Numbered from the stretch's first letter, positions 7,014 through 16,441 are shown. The stretch: DNA of 27,147 nt from an uncultured Duganella sp. (GCA_946482635.1 CAMLSG010000059.1:1-27147); one strand, 5' to 3'. Numbers and translations: made by a program. Notes: generated by a model not told the origin, from the sequence alone.

Positions 7014-8045
7014 GTGGCCACTATTAAAGACGTAGCCCGCCTGGCGGGTGTTGGTTTGGGCACCGCCTCCCGCGTAGTCAGCGGCAAAGGGTCGGTGTCG
7101 CCAGCCACGCTTGAAAAGGTAAAGAAGGCGATCGACGAACTGGGATTCAGGCCCTCGCATGCGGCGCGCACGCTGCTGACAGGCACCAGCCAGATGATCG
7201 GCGTCTATATTCCTGTGCTGAGCGGTACTTTCTACACGCCGATCCTGCAGATCATCGACACCGAGCTGCGCGCAGCCGGCCTGCACATGGTGGTGGCCTT
7301 CGGCGTTGGCCTGGGCGATGAACGCAAGCAGGCCAAGGATGGCATCCAGTTTCTGATGGAGCGCGGCTGCGACGGCCTGATTGTGATGACCAGCGAGTTG
7401 CTGGATGAGGACATCGAAGCGCTGGGCGCACAGCAGGGCAGGATCGTCGTGCTGAACCACAGCCTTGCCAGTATTCCGGAACAGTGCTTCGCCCTGGACC
7501 ATAAGCTGGGCGGCCGCCTGGCGGCGCGCGCACTGCTCGATCACAAGCATCGGGATATCGCCGTGGTGGCCGGCCCATCGCGCCTGGCCGACAACGTGGC
7601 GCGCATCGAGGGCTTCATGGAGGAACTGCAGGAGGGTGGCATCGACACCAGCCGCATGTGGGTTGCCGAAAGCGACTTCTCGCCGGCAGGGGGCTGGGCT
7701 GCGGCCAAGGAACTGATTGAATCGGGCCACCGCTGCACAGCCCTGTTCTGCGCCAACGATGAAATGGCGGTGGGGGCGTTGTCTTACTTCCAGGAGGCGG
7801 GCATCCGAGTGCCGAACGACTTGTCCGTCATTGCTTATGACGATACGCCGAGTGCGGAGTTTTCCGCCCCCCGCCTGACGACCGTCCATATGCCGTGGCG
7901 CGAAATGACGATGAACGGCCTGAGCGCCTTGCTGAACCGCTGCTACGACTTGCGACGCACGGTGACGCGCAGCTTCCCGGTGACGGTAACGCTGCGAGCC
8001 TCCCTGGCCAAAGCGGCCAGTGCCAGGCGCAAGGCCGCTGCATGA
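7014..8045 (+). CDS. LacI-family transcriptional regulator of the sugar locus
   Basis: The 343-residue regulator has an N-terminal LacI helix-turn-helix (TIKDVARLAGVGLGTASRV, residues 3-21), a hinge helix (RPSHAARTLLTG, 46-57) whose leucine pair fits insertion at a central CpG, and a periplasmic-binding-protein-like effector domain (60-330). The GTG start at 7014 has AAAAGGA upstream and gives the canonical MATIKDVA opening. It is the last gene of the ABC operon, 16 bp after the ATPase gene, with a terminator behind it. Five CG- or CC-centred palindromes in the window are plausible binding sites. The effector is inferred to be glucose, cellobiose or a related beta-glucoside. Repression relieved by sugar is the usual mode. 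Confidence 0.92.
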   Translation: MATIKDVARLAGVGLGTASRVVSGKGSVSPATLEKVKKAIDELGFRPSHAARTLLTGTSQMIGVYIPVLSGTFYTPILQIIDTELRAAGLHMVVAFGVGLGDERKQAKDGIQFLMERGCDGLIVMTSELLDEDIEALGAQQGRIVVLNHSLASIPEQCFALDHKLGGRLAARALLDHKHRDIAVVAGPSRLADNVARIEGFMEELQEGGIDTSRMWVAESDFSPAGGWAAAKELIESGHRCTALFCANDEMAVGALSYFQEAGIRVPNDLSVIAYDDTPSAEFSAPRLTTVHMPWREMTMNGLSALLNRCYDLRRTVTRSFPVTVTLRASLAKAASARRKAAA

Positions 8046-8059
8046 ACTGATCCTGCACA

Positions 8060-8082
8060 AGGGGCGCTTGCGCCCTTTTTTT
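8060..8082 (+). terminator. Rho-independent terminator after lacI-type gene
   Basis: GGGCG (8062-8066) pairs with CGCCC (8071-8075) around CTTG, followed by seven T residues (8076-8082), with AA upstream extending the stem into the T-run. It separates the ABC operon from the glucosidase operon. Confidence 0.9.
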
Positions 8083-8092
8083 CGACTAAATA

Positions 8093-8106
8093 TGGAAACC
8101 TTTCCA
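8093..8106. promoter_or_regulatory. LacI-type operator, glucosidase operon
   Basis: TGGAAACCTTTCCA: both 6-bp arms are perfect but the centre is CC instead of CG. It sits just upstream of a TATACA -10-like hexamer (8112-8117), where it would block the promoter. Confidence 0.75.
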
Positions 8107-8111
8107 ATTCT

Positions 8112-8117
8112 TATACA
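8112..8117 (+). promoter_or_regulatory. Probable -10 element of the glucosidase operon
   Basis: TATACA at 8112-8117 places the transcription start near 8124, only a few bases before the ATG at 8127. No convincing -35 is seen at normal spacing because the operator occupies that region. Confidence 0.4.
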
Positions 8118-8126
8118 CTACTGAAC

Positions 8127-9494
8127 ATGACTACTCCAGACCAGATTGAACCCGCCGCCCCGGCACGCAGCGACTTCGCGCATGACTTCCTGTGGGGCTG
8201 CGCCACTTCGTCCTACCAGATTGAAGGGGCCGGCAGGGAAGACGGGCGGGCAGAATCGATCTGGGACCGCTTTGCCGCCACGCCAGGCAAGGTACGCGAC
8301 GGTTCAAGCGGCCTGGTAGCCTGCGACCATTACCACCGCTGGCCGGAGGATATGGATATCGCCCGCGACATGGGGCTGAACGCCTACCGCTTTTCGATTG
8401 CGTGGCCGCGCATCGTCTCCGAATTCGGCGCAACGCCCAACCAGAAGGGGCTGGATTTCTATTCGCGCCTGGTGGACGGCATGCTTGAACGCGGCATCCA
8501 GCCCTGGGCCACCCTGTACCACTGGGATTTGCCGCAATACCTGCAAGACCGCGGCGGCTGGGCCGAACGAGACACGGTACAGCGCTATCTCGAGTTCGTG
8601 GACGCAGTAACGCGGCGCTTGGGCGACCGGGTACAGAACTGGATTACGCACAATGAGCCATGGTGCACCGCCATCCTCGGTAATTTCGAAGGAGTGCATG
8701 CGCCCGGGCTGACCGACTTCGGCACTGCACTGCAGGTCTGCCACCATGTGCTGCTCTCGCACGGCAAAGCAGTGCCCTTGATCCGCGAGAACGTGGCCAA
8801 CGCGCGCGTCGGCATATCCCTCAGCCTGCACCCACTGCGCGCAGCCAGCGGCAGCGGGGCCGATCGTGCGGCGTGCGAGCGTCACGATGGCTTGCGCTAC
8901 CGCTGGTTCCTGGACCCGCTGCACGGGCGCGGCTATCCGGCGGCAACGCTGGAGCAGGTGGGCGCAGCGGCGCCAGTGGTACACGAGGGCGACATGGAGG
9001 CGATTGCGGTGGCAACCGATTTCATGGGCGTGAACTATTACTTTCCCGAGACGGTTGCGGACGCGCCCGGCCACGAGCCGCTGGATGCACGCGTGCTGCC
9101 GCCGCCAGCCGGTGCGGAAACCACCGCCATGGGCTGGGAAGTGGCGCCGGAAGGCATGAGCGAGCTCCTTGGCCGCATCCATGCCGATTATGCGCCGAAG
9201 GAGCTGTACATCACCGAGAACGGCTCCTGCTTTGACGATGAAGTGCTGGACGATGGCAGCGTGGCCGATGTCGCCCGCCGCCGCTACCTGGCGCGCCACC
9301 TGGGTGCCATGAAGGACGCTATTGCGGCTGGGGTTCCAGTAAAAGGCTACTTTGCCTGGAGCCTGGTCGACAACTTTGAGTGGGCGGAAGGCTACCTGCG
9401 CCGTTTCGGCCTGGTTCACATCGATTACACAACACAAGAACGAAGGCTGAAGGATAGCGGCAAGTGGTATCGCGCTTTCCTGCAACAGCCATAA
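8127..9494 (+). CDS. GH1 family beta-glucosidase, cytoplasmic
   Basis: The 455-residue enzyme matches glycoside hydrolase family 1 at full length. It has the N-terminal FLWGCATSSYQIEGA (21-35), acid/base Glu177 in THNEP and nucleophile Glu364 in YITENG. The C-terminal VDNFEWAEGYLRRFGLVHIDY segment lines the sugar site. The enzyme hydrolyses terminal non-reducing beta-glucosyl residues (cellobiose and other beta-glucosides). There is no signal peptide, so it should act on sugars brought in by the ABC importer. The ATG at 8127 lacks a Shine-Dalgarno and lies close to the predicted transcription start, suggesting a leaderless or near-leaderless message. It is the first gene of an operon with the GH3 enzyme and a sugar permease. 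Confidence 0.95.
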   Translation: MTTPDQIEPAAPARSDFAHDFLWGCATSSYQIEGAGREDGRAESIWDRFAATPGKVRDGSSGLVACDHYHRWPEDMDIARDMGLNAYRFSIAWPRIVSEFGATPNQKGLDFYSRLVDGMLERGIQPWATLYHWDLPQYLQDRGGWAERDTVQRYLEFVDAVTRRLGDRVQNWITHNEPWCTAILGNFEGVHAPGLTDFGTALQVCHHVLLSHGKAVPLIRENVANARVGISLSLHPLRAASGSGADRAACERHDGLRYRWFLDPLHGRGYPAATLEQVGAAAPVVHEGDMEAIAVATDFMGVNYYFPETVADAPGHEPLDARVLPPPAGAETTAMGWEVAPEGMSELLGRIHADYAPKELYITENGSCFDDEVLDDGSVADVARRRYLARHLGAMKDAIAAGVPVKGYFAWSLVDNFEWAEGYLRRFGLVHIDYTTQERRLKDSGKWYRAFLQQP

Positions 9495-9504
9495 AGGAGA
9501 CAGG

Positions 9505-11985
9505 ATGAAACAGGTTTCACTGCTGGCCGCGGCGATTGCCCTGGCGCTTCCCGCAGCGGCTGCGCCGCTGGCCGACTGGCCACGCGTAAGCAGCGCGATT
9601 AGCCCCGATCCGGCGCTTGAGAAACGGGTTGCCGATATCGTCGGCAAGATGACGCTGGAACAGAAGATCGGGCAAATGACCCAGTCCGAGATCAAGACCA
9701 CTACGCCGGACGACGTGCGTCGCTACTATCTTGGCTCAGTGCTGAATGGCGGAGGGAGCTGGCCAAACGGGAACAAGCGCGCGAATGCCGCGGAATGGCT
9801 GGCACTGGCGCAGAAGTACCATGACGCTTCGATGGCGACGGACATGGCGGTCAAAGTGCCCGTGGTGTGGGGTATAGACGCCATTCACGGCAACAGCAAT
9901 GTATTCGGCGCCACCCTGTACCCGCACAATATCGGCCTTGGCGCGGCACATAATCCCAAACTGGCCTACGAGATCGGTGCTGCGACCGGCAAGGCCGTGC
10001 GCGCGACCGGTATCGCCTGGGTCTTCGGCCCGACTATCGCGGTGGTACGCGACGACCGCTGGGGACGTACCTATGAGAGCTTCTCGGAAGACGGCAACCT
10101 GGTGGCGAAATATGCCGGCGAGTACGTCAAGGGCCTGCAGGGCAGCTTCAAGGCTGACGCCAATGTACTGGCCAGCGCCAAGCACTTTGTCGGCGATGGC
10201 GGTACCGACCAGGGCAAGGACCGCGGCAACAACAAGTCCTCGCTGGCCGACATGATCAATATTCACGGCGCAGGATATGCGCCGGCACTGGCGCAAGGTA
10301 CCCAGACCGTGATGGCTTCGTTCAATAGCTGGAATGGCGTGAAGATGCATGGCAGCCGCGAGATGCTGACCGATGTGCTGAAGACGAAAATGGGATTCGA
10401 CGGATTTGTCGTCAGCGACTGGAACGGCATTGCTGAAGTGCCGGGTTGCCGAAACGATAGCTGCCCGCAGGCGATCAATGCCGGTATCGACATGATCATG
10501 GTGCCGGATGACTGGAAAGCCTTCATTGCAAATACCATTGCACAGGTTAAGGCCGGAGAAATCCCGATGTCACGTATCGACGATGCCGTGACACGCATCC
10601 TGCGCGTCAAGCTGCGCGCGGGCCTGTTCGACAAGAGTCCCTCGCAGAATATTTATGCCGGCAAGGATCAGGCGCTGCAGGACCGGGAACTGGCACGCCG
10701 TGCGGTGCGCGAGTCGCTCGTGCTGCTGAAGAACGAAGGGCCGGCGCTGCCGCTGGCCCAGGGCAAAAAGATCCTGGTGGTAGGCAAGAGCGCCGACGAT
10801 ATCCCGAACCAGACCGGCGGATGGTCGTTGACGTGGCAGGGGACCGATAATACCAATGCCGACTTCCCGAACGCAGACAGCATCCTCACGGGCATTCGCG
10901 CTGCGGCGGGCGAGGGCAACGTGGAGTTCAGCGCCGACGCGAAAGGCGTCGACTTGTCCCGCTTCGACGCCGTGATTGCGGTAGTCGGCGAGCGTCCGTA
11001 CGCGGAAGGCGACGGTGATATTGGTCCTTCCGGTACGCTGCGCCATAGCAGCCGCTACCCGGAAGACCTGGCCGTGCTGGAAGCGGTGGCGGGCAAGGGC
11101 AAGCCGGTGATTACGGTGTTCGTTGCGGGCCGCCCCCTGTTCGTCAACGACTTGCTCAACCTGTCCGATACCTTTGTTGCGGCATGGCTGCCGGGCACTG
11201 AAGGAAAAGGCGTGTCGGACTTGCTGGTGGCAGGCCCGCGCAGTTACGACTTCCGTGGCAAGCTTTCTTTCTCGTGGCCGAAATCGGCCTGCCAGACGCC
11301 GTTGAACTTTGGCGACGCAGGCTATGCACCGTTGTTCGCCTTGAATTATGGCTTGCGCAAGGGACAGCGCTCGAAGCTGGGCAAGCTGGATACCTCCTAC
11401 GCTCCTGGCGGTTGCGGCGCGAGCAATACCGTGCCGGTGCACGGACAGGCCGACCGCGCCAGCTTCCCCTTGATGATCCGCAGCGGCAGCGAACAGCTGG
11501 TGTTGGGGGCAGACTTGAATGCGACGTTCCGCCTGCCTGGCATCGCGGTTCAGACGGCACAGGTGAACACGCAGCAGGATGCCAAGCTGGTGACCTGGTC
11601 GGCGGGAACTCCCGGCGGGGCTGCGCTGGTTGCACGCGGCGTCAAGCCGATCGTGCTGCCGGCGGCCGTCGTAAACGAGGGGGCCCTGCAATTTGATGCG
11701 ATCGTCGCTGCGGCACCGCAGGGCAAGGTCACCCTGGCAATGCAGGATACCTCGCTGGATGCGACCAGCCTGTTCAAGCGCCTCGCAGGCAAGGGAAAAC
11801 AGAGCATCAAGCTGCCTTTGGCATGCTTTACGGCGCGCGGCCTGCAGCTGGACCGCATGGATGCACCTTTCGCAATCAGTGCCGGCGCACCGTTTGCCGT
11901 GGCAATCGCCAACATCGAGATCGCAGGCGGCGCCGCGACGGCCCCGGATGCGGTACGTTGCGAAGAACTGAAACAGGAGAACTGA
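9505..11985 (+). CDS. GH3 family beta-glucosidase / exo-beta-glucanase, periplasmic
   Basis: The 826-residue protein has a signal peptide (residues 1-20, ending AAAA-P). The GH3 N-terminal TIM-barrel domain contains GIDAIHGN (123-130), AKHFVGDGG (225-233) and nucleophile Asp305 in VVSDWNG. The C-terminal GH3 domain contains VGERPYAEGDGD (494-505), with Glu496 or Glu501 as the likely acid/base, as in ExoP-type enzymes of Pseudoalteromonas and Xanthomonadales. About 150 further residues at the end resemble the extra C-terminal domain of that class. AAAGGAGA precedes the ATG, 10 bp after the GH1 stop. It probably releases glucose from beta-1,3/1,4 gluco-oligosaccharides in the periplasm after outer-membrane uptake. 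Confidence 0.94.
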   Translation: MKQVSLLAAAIALALPAAAAPLADWPRVSSAISPDPALEKRVADIVGKMTLEQKIGQMTQSEIKTTTPDDVRRYYLGSVLNGGGSWPNGNKRANAAEWLALAQKYHDASMATDMAVKVPVVWGIDAIHGNSNVFGATLYPHNIGLGAAHNPKLAYEIGAATGKAVRATGIAWVFGPTIAVVRDDRWGRTYESFSEDGNLVAKYAGEYVKGLQGSFKADANVLASAKHFVGDGGTDQGKDRGNNKSSLADMINIHGAGYAPALAQGTQTVMASFNSWNGVKMHGSREMLTDVLKTKMGFDGFVVSDWNGIAEVPGCRNDSCPQAINAGIDMIMVPDDWKAFIANTIAQVKAGEIPMSRIDDAVTRILRVKLRAGLFDKSPSQNIYAGKDQALQDRELARRAVRESLVLLKNEGPALPLAQGKKILVVGKSADDIPNQTGGWSLTWQGTDNTNADFPNADSILTGIRAAAGEGNVEFSADAKGVDLSRFDAVIAVVGERPYAEGDGDIGPSGTLRHSSRYPEDLAVLEAVAGKGKPVITVFVAGRPLFVNDLLNLSDTFVAAWLPGTEGKGVSDLLVAGPRSYDFRGKLSFSWPKSACQTPLNFGDAGYAPLFALNYGLRKGQRSKLGKLDTSYAPGGCGASNTVPVHGQADRASFPLMIRSGSEQLVLGADLNATFRLPGIAVQTAQVNTQQDAKLVTWSAGTPGGAALVARGVKPIVLPAAVVNEGALQFDAIVAAAPQGKVTLAMQDTSLDATSLFKRLAGKGKQSIKLPLACFTARGLQLDRMDAPFAISAGAPFAVAIANIEIAGGAATAPDAVRCEELKQEN

Positions 11986-13221
11986 ATGGCCAGCATTGCC
12001 CCCAACCCTTCGACTGTCGCGCAGCAGGACGCGCCGGGCGGAAGCAACACCAGCGCATTGGTGATCGTGACCATACTGTTCTTCATGTGGGGCTTGATCA
12101 CTTCCCTGAACGACGTCCTGATCCCGCACTTGAAATCGATCTATACGCTGACCTATGTACAAGCGATGCTGGTGCAGTTCTGCTTCTTTGGCGCGTATTT
12201 CATCGTTTCGATGCCGGCGGGCGCCTTGATTCGCCGCATCGGCTACCAGAAGGGCGCTGTAGCCGGCCTGCTGATCGCCGCCTGCGGTTGCGCGCTGTTC
12301 TATCCTGCTTCTTTTGGCGGTTATGGCCTGTTTCTGCTTGCCTTCTTCGTGCTGGCATCGGGCATCACGATCCTGCAGGTGGCGGCCAATCCCTATGTAA
12401 CGGTACTTGGGGCGGCCCGCACCGCATCAAGCCGGCTGACGCTGACCCAGGCCTTCAATTCGCTCGGTACCACCATCGGCCCGTCTGTCGGTGGCTTGCT
12501 GATCCTGTCAGTCGCAGGTGCGGCGGCGGCAACGGTGCGCGGACCTTATATTGGACTGGCGGCTGCGCTGGCGCTGCTGGCCGTGCTGTTCTACGCGGCC
12601 CGGCTGCCGCAGATCACGGATAGTGAGGACGTCGCGCTGCCGGGCGAGGGGCATGGTTCCGCATGGGCGCATCGCCACCTGGTGCTGGGCGCCATCGGCA
12701 TCTTCCTGTATGTGGGCGCGGAAGTCAGTATCGGGAGCTTCCTGATCAACTTCCTCGGCGAAGCGCATATTGCAGGGCTGTCGCATGCCGACGCGGCGCA
12801 TTACGTCAGCATCTATTGGGGCGGCGCCATGGTCGGCCGATTTATCGGCTTCGCCGTGATGCGTGTAGTCAGCCCGGGCAAGACTTTGGCCTTCAATTCC
12901 CTGCTGGCGATTGCGCTGGTGCTGGCTGCCATCTTCGGCACGGGCAGCATGGCGATGTGGGCCATTCTGGCAGTTGGCTTGTGCAACTCGATCATGTTCC
13001 CGACCATCTTCAGCATGGCGCTGAATGGGCTGGGCAAATACACAGGCCAAGGATCCGGCATCCTGTGCATGGCCATTGTCGGCGGCGCACTGGTGCCATT
13101 CGCGCAGGGCGCACTGGCAGATTCAGTCGGTGTGCAGGCGTCCTTCATGCTGCCGGCCGCCTGCTACGCTTTCATCCTTTACTTCGGCGCCAAGTACTCC
13201 TCCATGTACGCAGCGCAGTAA
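11986..13221 (+). CDS. Sugar MFS transporter (GluP/FucP-type glucose/galactose permease)
   Basis: The 411-residue inner-membrane protein has about twelve membrane segments. It carries the FHS-family features [19 protein letters not shown] (residues 26-44), AGxxIxRxGYQKG after helix 2, and [13 protein letters not shown] (about 129-141), typical of the L-fucose/glucose-galactose:H+ symporters including Brucella GluP. Its ATG follows the GH3 stop with no gap, with AGGAG inside the end of the GH3 gene. It would carry the monosaccharide released by GH3 into the cytoplasm. The last 43 bp overlap the end of the convergent halogenase-like gene, and no terminator separates them. Confidence 0.93.
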   Translation: MASIAPNPSTVAQQDAPGGSNTSALVIVTILFFMWGLITSLNDVLIPHLKSIYTLTYVQAMLVQFCFFGAYFIVSMPAGALIRRIGYQKGAVAGLLIAACGCALFYPASFGGYGLFLLAFFVLASGITILQVAANPYVTVLGAARTASSRLTLTQAFNSLGTTIGPSVGGLLILSVAGAAAATVRGPYIGLAAALALLAVLFYAARLPQITDSEDVALPGEGHGSAWAHRHLVLGAIGIFLYVGAEVSIGSFLINFLGEAHIAGLSHADAAHYVSIYWGGAMVGRFIGFAVMRVVSPGKTLAFNSLLAIALVLAAIFGTGSMAMWAILAVGLCNSIMFPTIFSMALNGLGKYTGQGSGILCMAIVGGALVPFAQGALADSVGVQASFMLPAACYAFILYFGAKYSSMYAAQ

Positions 13222-14702
13222 TTCTCCACGTACTGCTGGTGCGGCGGCAGCTGCGCCACGGTACGCGCCACATTGTTGCGGATGCTGTCAAGGAAACAGG
13301 ATAGCTCCGCATCTCCCATCAGGTCTGCCGAAGGGTGGTGCTGCAGCGGCGTGATGCCCTGGCCCAGCATCACCTGGATCCATGAATTTTCGGCAAACAG
13401 CTCGTTCGATAGCCGGAACACACGGCCCGTCTCGCGGAACATGTCTATCCGGTGTCGTAGCGATGCAGGTACCTCCATTTCAGCGCAATGGCGCCAGAAG
13501 GGCGCATCGCGCCGGTTGGTGACCTTGTAGTGCAGGATGATGAAGTCGCGGATATGTTCGATCTCGCTCCAGGCCTGCTTGTTGTATTCGTCGATCTCCG
13601 ACTGGAAAATGCCGGCAGAAGGGAACATTTGCATCAGGCGGATGATGCCGCGCTGGATCAGGTGGATGCTGGTCGATTCGATCGGTTCCAGGAAGCCGCT
13701 GGCAAGGCCGATCGCAATGCAGTTCTTTTTCCACACCTCGCGCCGCTGGCCTGGCTTGAAGCGGATGACACGCGGCTGCACCAGTTGTTCGCCGGTGATG
13801 TTCGACATCAGCCTGGCGCGTGCAGTATCGTCGTCGACGAATTTGCTGGAGAAGACCATGCCGTTACCGACGCGATGCTGTAGCGGGATGCGCCACTGCC
13901 AGCCCCATTCGTGGGCGATGGCTCGGGTATAGGGTACGGCAGGCCCGGTGGAGGAGGTTTGTACCGCGATCGCGCTGTCGTTATGCAGCCATTGCGACCA
14001 GTCTTCGAATTCCTCTCCCAGGATTTCTCCAATCAGCAGGGCACGGAAACCGGTGCAGTCGATGAACAGATCGCCGTCAAGCATGGTGCCGGAATCGAGT
14101 TGCAGCGCCGTGATATGGCCGCTGGCCGCATCGGTGTGGACGCGGGCGATCTTGCCTTCGATGCGCTGGGCGCCATAGCCTTCGGAATACTTGCGCAGGA
14201 AGCGCGCGTAGGCGCTGGCGTCGAGATGATAGGCATAGTTTATCCCTTCGCGCGGCAGGTGGCCGAAGCGGTTCAACTGAGCGGCTTTCAGTTCCAGGCA
14301 GTAGTCGCCATAGTCGGTGGCCAGGTTGCGTTCGCGGCCTTTATGCCAGAAATGCTGGAAGCCTGCCGTCCAATGGTCGTTGCCGGTCATGCCGAAAGAG
14401 TGGATATAGTCTTCGTTGACGTTGCGCCAGTTTTCAAAACTGATGCCGAGCTTGAAGGTTGCCCTTGTGGCTGCCATGAATTCCTGCTCGTTGATCTCCA
14501 GCAGTTTATGGAAATTCTGCAGGCTGGGGATCGTCGCTTCGCCAACGCCGACGGTGCCGATTTCGTCCGACTCCACCAGTTTGATGTCGAGGACCCTTCC
14601 GAGGCTGCGGGAAATCGCGGCGGCAACCATCCAGCCTGCGGTGCCGCCGCCTGCAATGACAACGCGCCGCACAGGGCGGCGCTCGAATTGTTCATCTCTC
14701 AC
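13179..14702 (-). CDS. Flavin-dependent tryptophan-halogenase-like protein
   Basis: The 507-residue protein aligns with PrnA/RebH-type halogenases. It has the FAD motif GGGTAGW (18-24), Lys84 (equivalent to PrnA Lys79, which carries or guides the halogenating species), the halogenase-specific WGWQWRIP (266-273, WxWxIP), and Glu342 in FLEPIEST (equivalent to PrnA Glu346). All catalytic residues are therefore kept. The enzyme should use reduced FAD, oxygen and halide; no flavin reductase is encoded nearby. The GTG start at 14702 has GGAG upstream; the ATG a few bases on is out of frame. It is the last gene of the receptor-SapC-JmjC-halogenase unit. Homologues at such receptor loci in Xanthomonas act on free indole in vitro, but the native substrate is unknown to me. 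Free tryptophan is not assured. Confidence 0.92.
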   Translation of the reverse strand: MRDEQFERRPVRRVVIAGGGTAGWMVAAAISRSLGRVLDIKLVESDEIGTVGVGEATIPSLQNFHKLLEINEQEFMAATRATFKLGISFENWRNVNEDYIHSFGMTGNDHWTAGFQHFWHKGRERNLATDYGDYCLELKAAQLNRFGHLPREGINYAYHLDASAYARFLRKYSEGYGAQRIEGKIARVHTDAASGHITALQLDSGTMLDGDLFIDCTGFRALLIGEILGEEFEDWSQWLHNDSAIAVQTSSTGPAVPYTRAIAHEWGWQWRIPLQHRVGNGMVFSSKFVDDDTARARLMSNITGEQLVQPRVIRFKPGQRREVWKKNCIAIGLASGFLEPIESTSIHLIQRGIIRLMQMFPSAGIFQSEIDEYNKQAWSEIEHIRDFIILHYKVTNRRDAPFWRHCAEMEVPASLRHRIDMFRETGRVFRLSNELFAENSWIQVMLGQGITPLQHHPSADLMGDAELSCFLDSIRNNVARTVAQLPPHQQYVENYCAAYMEEYLAPK

Positions 14703-14714
14703 TTCGGTCTCCGT

Positions 14715-15728
14715 TTATCGGTTGATTTTTTTCAGAAGCTGGGCGCGCAGCATGCGTGCTGCGTTGTCGTCCATGGGGCCGAGAGCCCGCCTGGCGCTGT
14801 CGGGGATGTGCGAAGCTGTTTTCTCATCGGCCTCGAACACGTAATGACGGAAGATCTCCTGCCAGGCGCGGCGCTGTTCGGGCGGCAGGTCGCGGATCGA
14901 GAGCAGCGACAGCATCAGCGCGTTGGCTGGCGTGTCCATGTAGGCCGGCGACTGGCGCCACCAGTAATTGACCAGTACATTGAAGCATTCCAGGGCTTCG
15001 ACATGGTGCCACCACATGCTGGGGATGAAGATGGCATCTCCCGGTTCCAGTTCGGCAGCTTGCGCATGGCGCATCGCTTCGCCGAAGCGGGGAAAGCGAT
15101 CCCAGTCCGGCTGATGCAGGTCGACCAGGCTGATTGGCTGGCCGGCTGGCGTGAAGTCCAGTGGGCCGACATACAGGTTCTCCAGCTGGCTTGGCGGGAA
15201 CAGGGTGAACCTGCGGCGGCCGGCGGTGACGCAGGCGAGGTTGTCGGGCAGGTCGTAGTGGGCCGGGATTCGAACCTGGTTGCCGATCCAGATGCTGGCG
15301 AGCGCATCGCGCGGGCCAAGATCGAGCGGATTTTGCTCGCAGTAGCCCGGCAACGCGGTTTCTACTGTCGTGGAGCCGACGTAGATGGTGGGAGGCTGCG
15401 GATTGTCGCGGTGCCGCACCAGCTCCGCCAGGACGTGATCGAGGCGCGTGTGCACGGAAGTGAAATTGAAGCCGCTAAGGTCTTCGTTATAGAAGATGCG
15501 CCCGCCGATGTCGGGAGGGGCAATCATGGCGACCACAGTGGCATCGCGGCAGAAGCGGCGCAGGTAGGCGTCTGCGCCGGCTGCGCCGTTGCGCCCGGCC
15601 TGCACCGCTGGCCAGCGGGCAACCAGACCGCGCAGCACCAGCGGTTCCTTGGACGCCAGCACCTCACCGGTGAGATCGGACGGTGTTAGGCCAGGCAGTT
15701 CCCGAATCGGTTTAGCACTGGGCAGCAT
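14715..15728 (-). CDS. JmjC/cupin_8 domain protein, probable Fe(II)/2-oxoglutarate hydroxylase
   Basis: The 337-residue protein belongs to the cupin-like JmjC group. The HxD iron motif is His157-x-Asp159 (IPAHYDLPDN), with the distal histidine in MWWHHVEAL (His241 or His242). RRRFTLFPP (171-179) is the usual strand after the first motif. This group includes protein and small-molecule hydroxylases such as FIH-like and TYW5-like enzymes. It has no signal peptide. Its start overlaps the SapC stop by 17 bp and its stop lies 12 bp before the halogenase start, so the three are co-translated as a block. Hydroxylation of a partner protein or peptide is a plausible role; no substrate is visible in sequence. 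Confidence 0.87.
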   Translation of the reverse strand: MLPSAKPIRELPGLTPSDLTGEVLASKEPLVLRGLVARWPAVQAGRNGAAGADAYLRRFCRDATVVAMIAPPDIGGRIFYNEDLSGFNFTSVHTRLDHVLAELVRHRDNPQPPTIYVGSTTVETALPGYCEQNPLDLGPRDALASIWIGNQVRIPAHYDLPDNLACVTAGRRRFTLFPPSQLENLYVGPLDFTPAGQPISLVDLHQPDWDRFPRFGEAMRHAQAAELEPGDAIFIPSMWWHHVEALECFNVLVNYWWRQSPAYMDTPANALMLSLLSIRDLPPEQRRAWQEIFRHYVFEADEKTASHIPDSARRALGPMDDNAARMLRAQLLKKINR

Positions 15729-16419
15729 GGACGCGATTCTTGCGTTCGATCAGTGTGCGGAAGTTGGACATGGACGCGACTACCATGTAGATGGCTTGCA
15801 GGTAGCCGGCGCGATTCAGCTGTTCCAGCACGCTGCCGGGCAGTGCGGCAAGACGCTCTTCGTTGACGGTGTAGAAGCCGGCAAGGCGATTTTGCGAGCC
15901 GTCATCCAGCTCGATATCGAAGACGAAGGACTCCAGCAGTTGCAGCTCCAGCAATGCGGCCAGAAACCCCCGTGCTTGCTGCAACCCCTGATGGATCGCC
16001 AGCAGAGTGGAATTGACGCGTTCCAGGTATTCGGAAGTCCCGCCGTGCGGCAGGAAGACGCGTTCGCCGCCGGAGCTGGCGATGCGCGGGTTTTCCAGGT
16101 CCACATGCACGGTCAGTTCGTCGCCGTTGATGCCGATCAGGAAAGGCTGGCGCTTGATCGCTAACGGAACGTAAGGAGCCTCCCATCCATGCAAGCCGAG
16201 GAACAGGTTTTCGCCTTCCTGGAAACCGAACAGCGCATGTGCCTCAAAGCCGCCGTCCGCCGCCTTGCGAAACACGATCGGGTAGCAGGCTTGTACGTCG
16301 CGGAATTCGGCAGGGAAGGTGAGGGCGGACATGACGTTGTCGCCGACATGTGCGCCGCGCCCGGTCAGCACGTGCAAATCCTTGTGGTCGATGTTATTGA
16401 GCAGGACGGGTTTGGCCAT
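15712..16419 (-). CDS. SapC-family protein
   Basis: The 235-residue protein matches the SapC family: LNNIDHKDLHVL near the N-terminus, FPAEFRDVQACYPIVFRK (35-52), then WEAPYVPLAIKRQPFLIG (79-96). The family is named after a Campylobacter fetus S-layer locus, but its biochemical function is unknown. It has no signal peptide or membrane segment. A longer reading frame runs upstream, but ATG 16419 has AAGGA at proper distance and gives the conserved opening. SapC genes commonly sit beside TonB-dependent receptors, cupin-like genes and tryptophan halogenase genes in Caulobacter and Xanthomonas relatives, exactly as here. A cytoplasmic role serving the receptor or halogenase is inferred. Confidence 0.87.
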   Translation of the reverse strand: MAKPVLLNNIDHKDLHVLTGRGAHVGDNVMSALTFPAEFRDVQACYPIVFRKAADGGFEAHALFGFQEGENLFLGLHGWEAPYVPLAIKRQPFLIGINGDELTVHVDLENPRIASSGGERVFLPHGGTSEYLERVNSTLLAIHQGLQQARGFLAALLELQLLESFVFDIELDDGSQNRLAGFYTVNEERLAALPGSVLEQLNRAGYLQAIYMVVASMSNFRTLIERKNRVHAAQC

Positions 16420-16441
16420 GGCGATCCTTGTATTGGCGGCA

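Noticed and set aside
10570..12162. 530-codon minus-strand open frame across the GH3 and permease genes
   Set aside because: It is a shadow of two well-supported plus-strand genes, with no motifs.
13179..14702. Halogenase as part of a secondary-metabolite gene cluster (pyrrolnitrin or rebeccamycin type)
   Set aside because: No other biosynthetic genes, flavin reductase or resistance/export genes occur nearby, and the neighbours are receptor-associated families.
13911..15689. 592-codon open frame on the plus strand across the halogenase and JmjC genes
   Set aside because: The minus-strand genes carry full catalytic motifs and tight operon spacing; the antisense frame has no ribosome site or family features.
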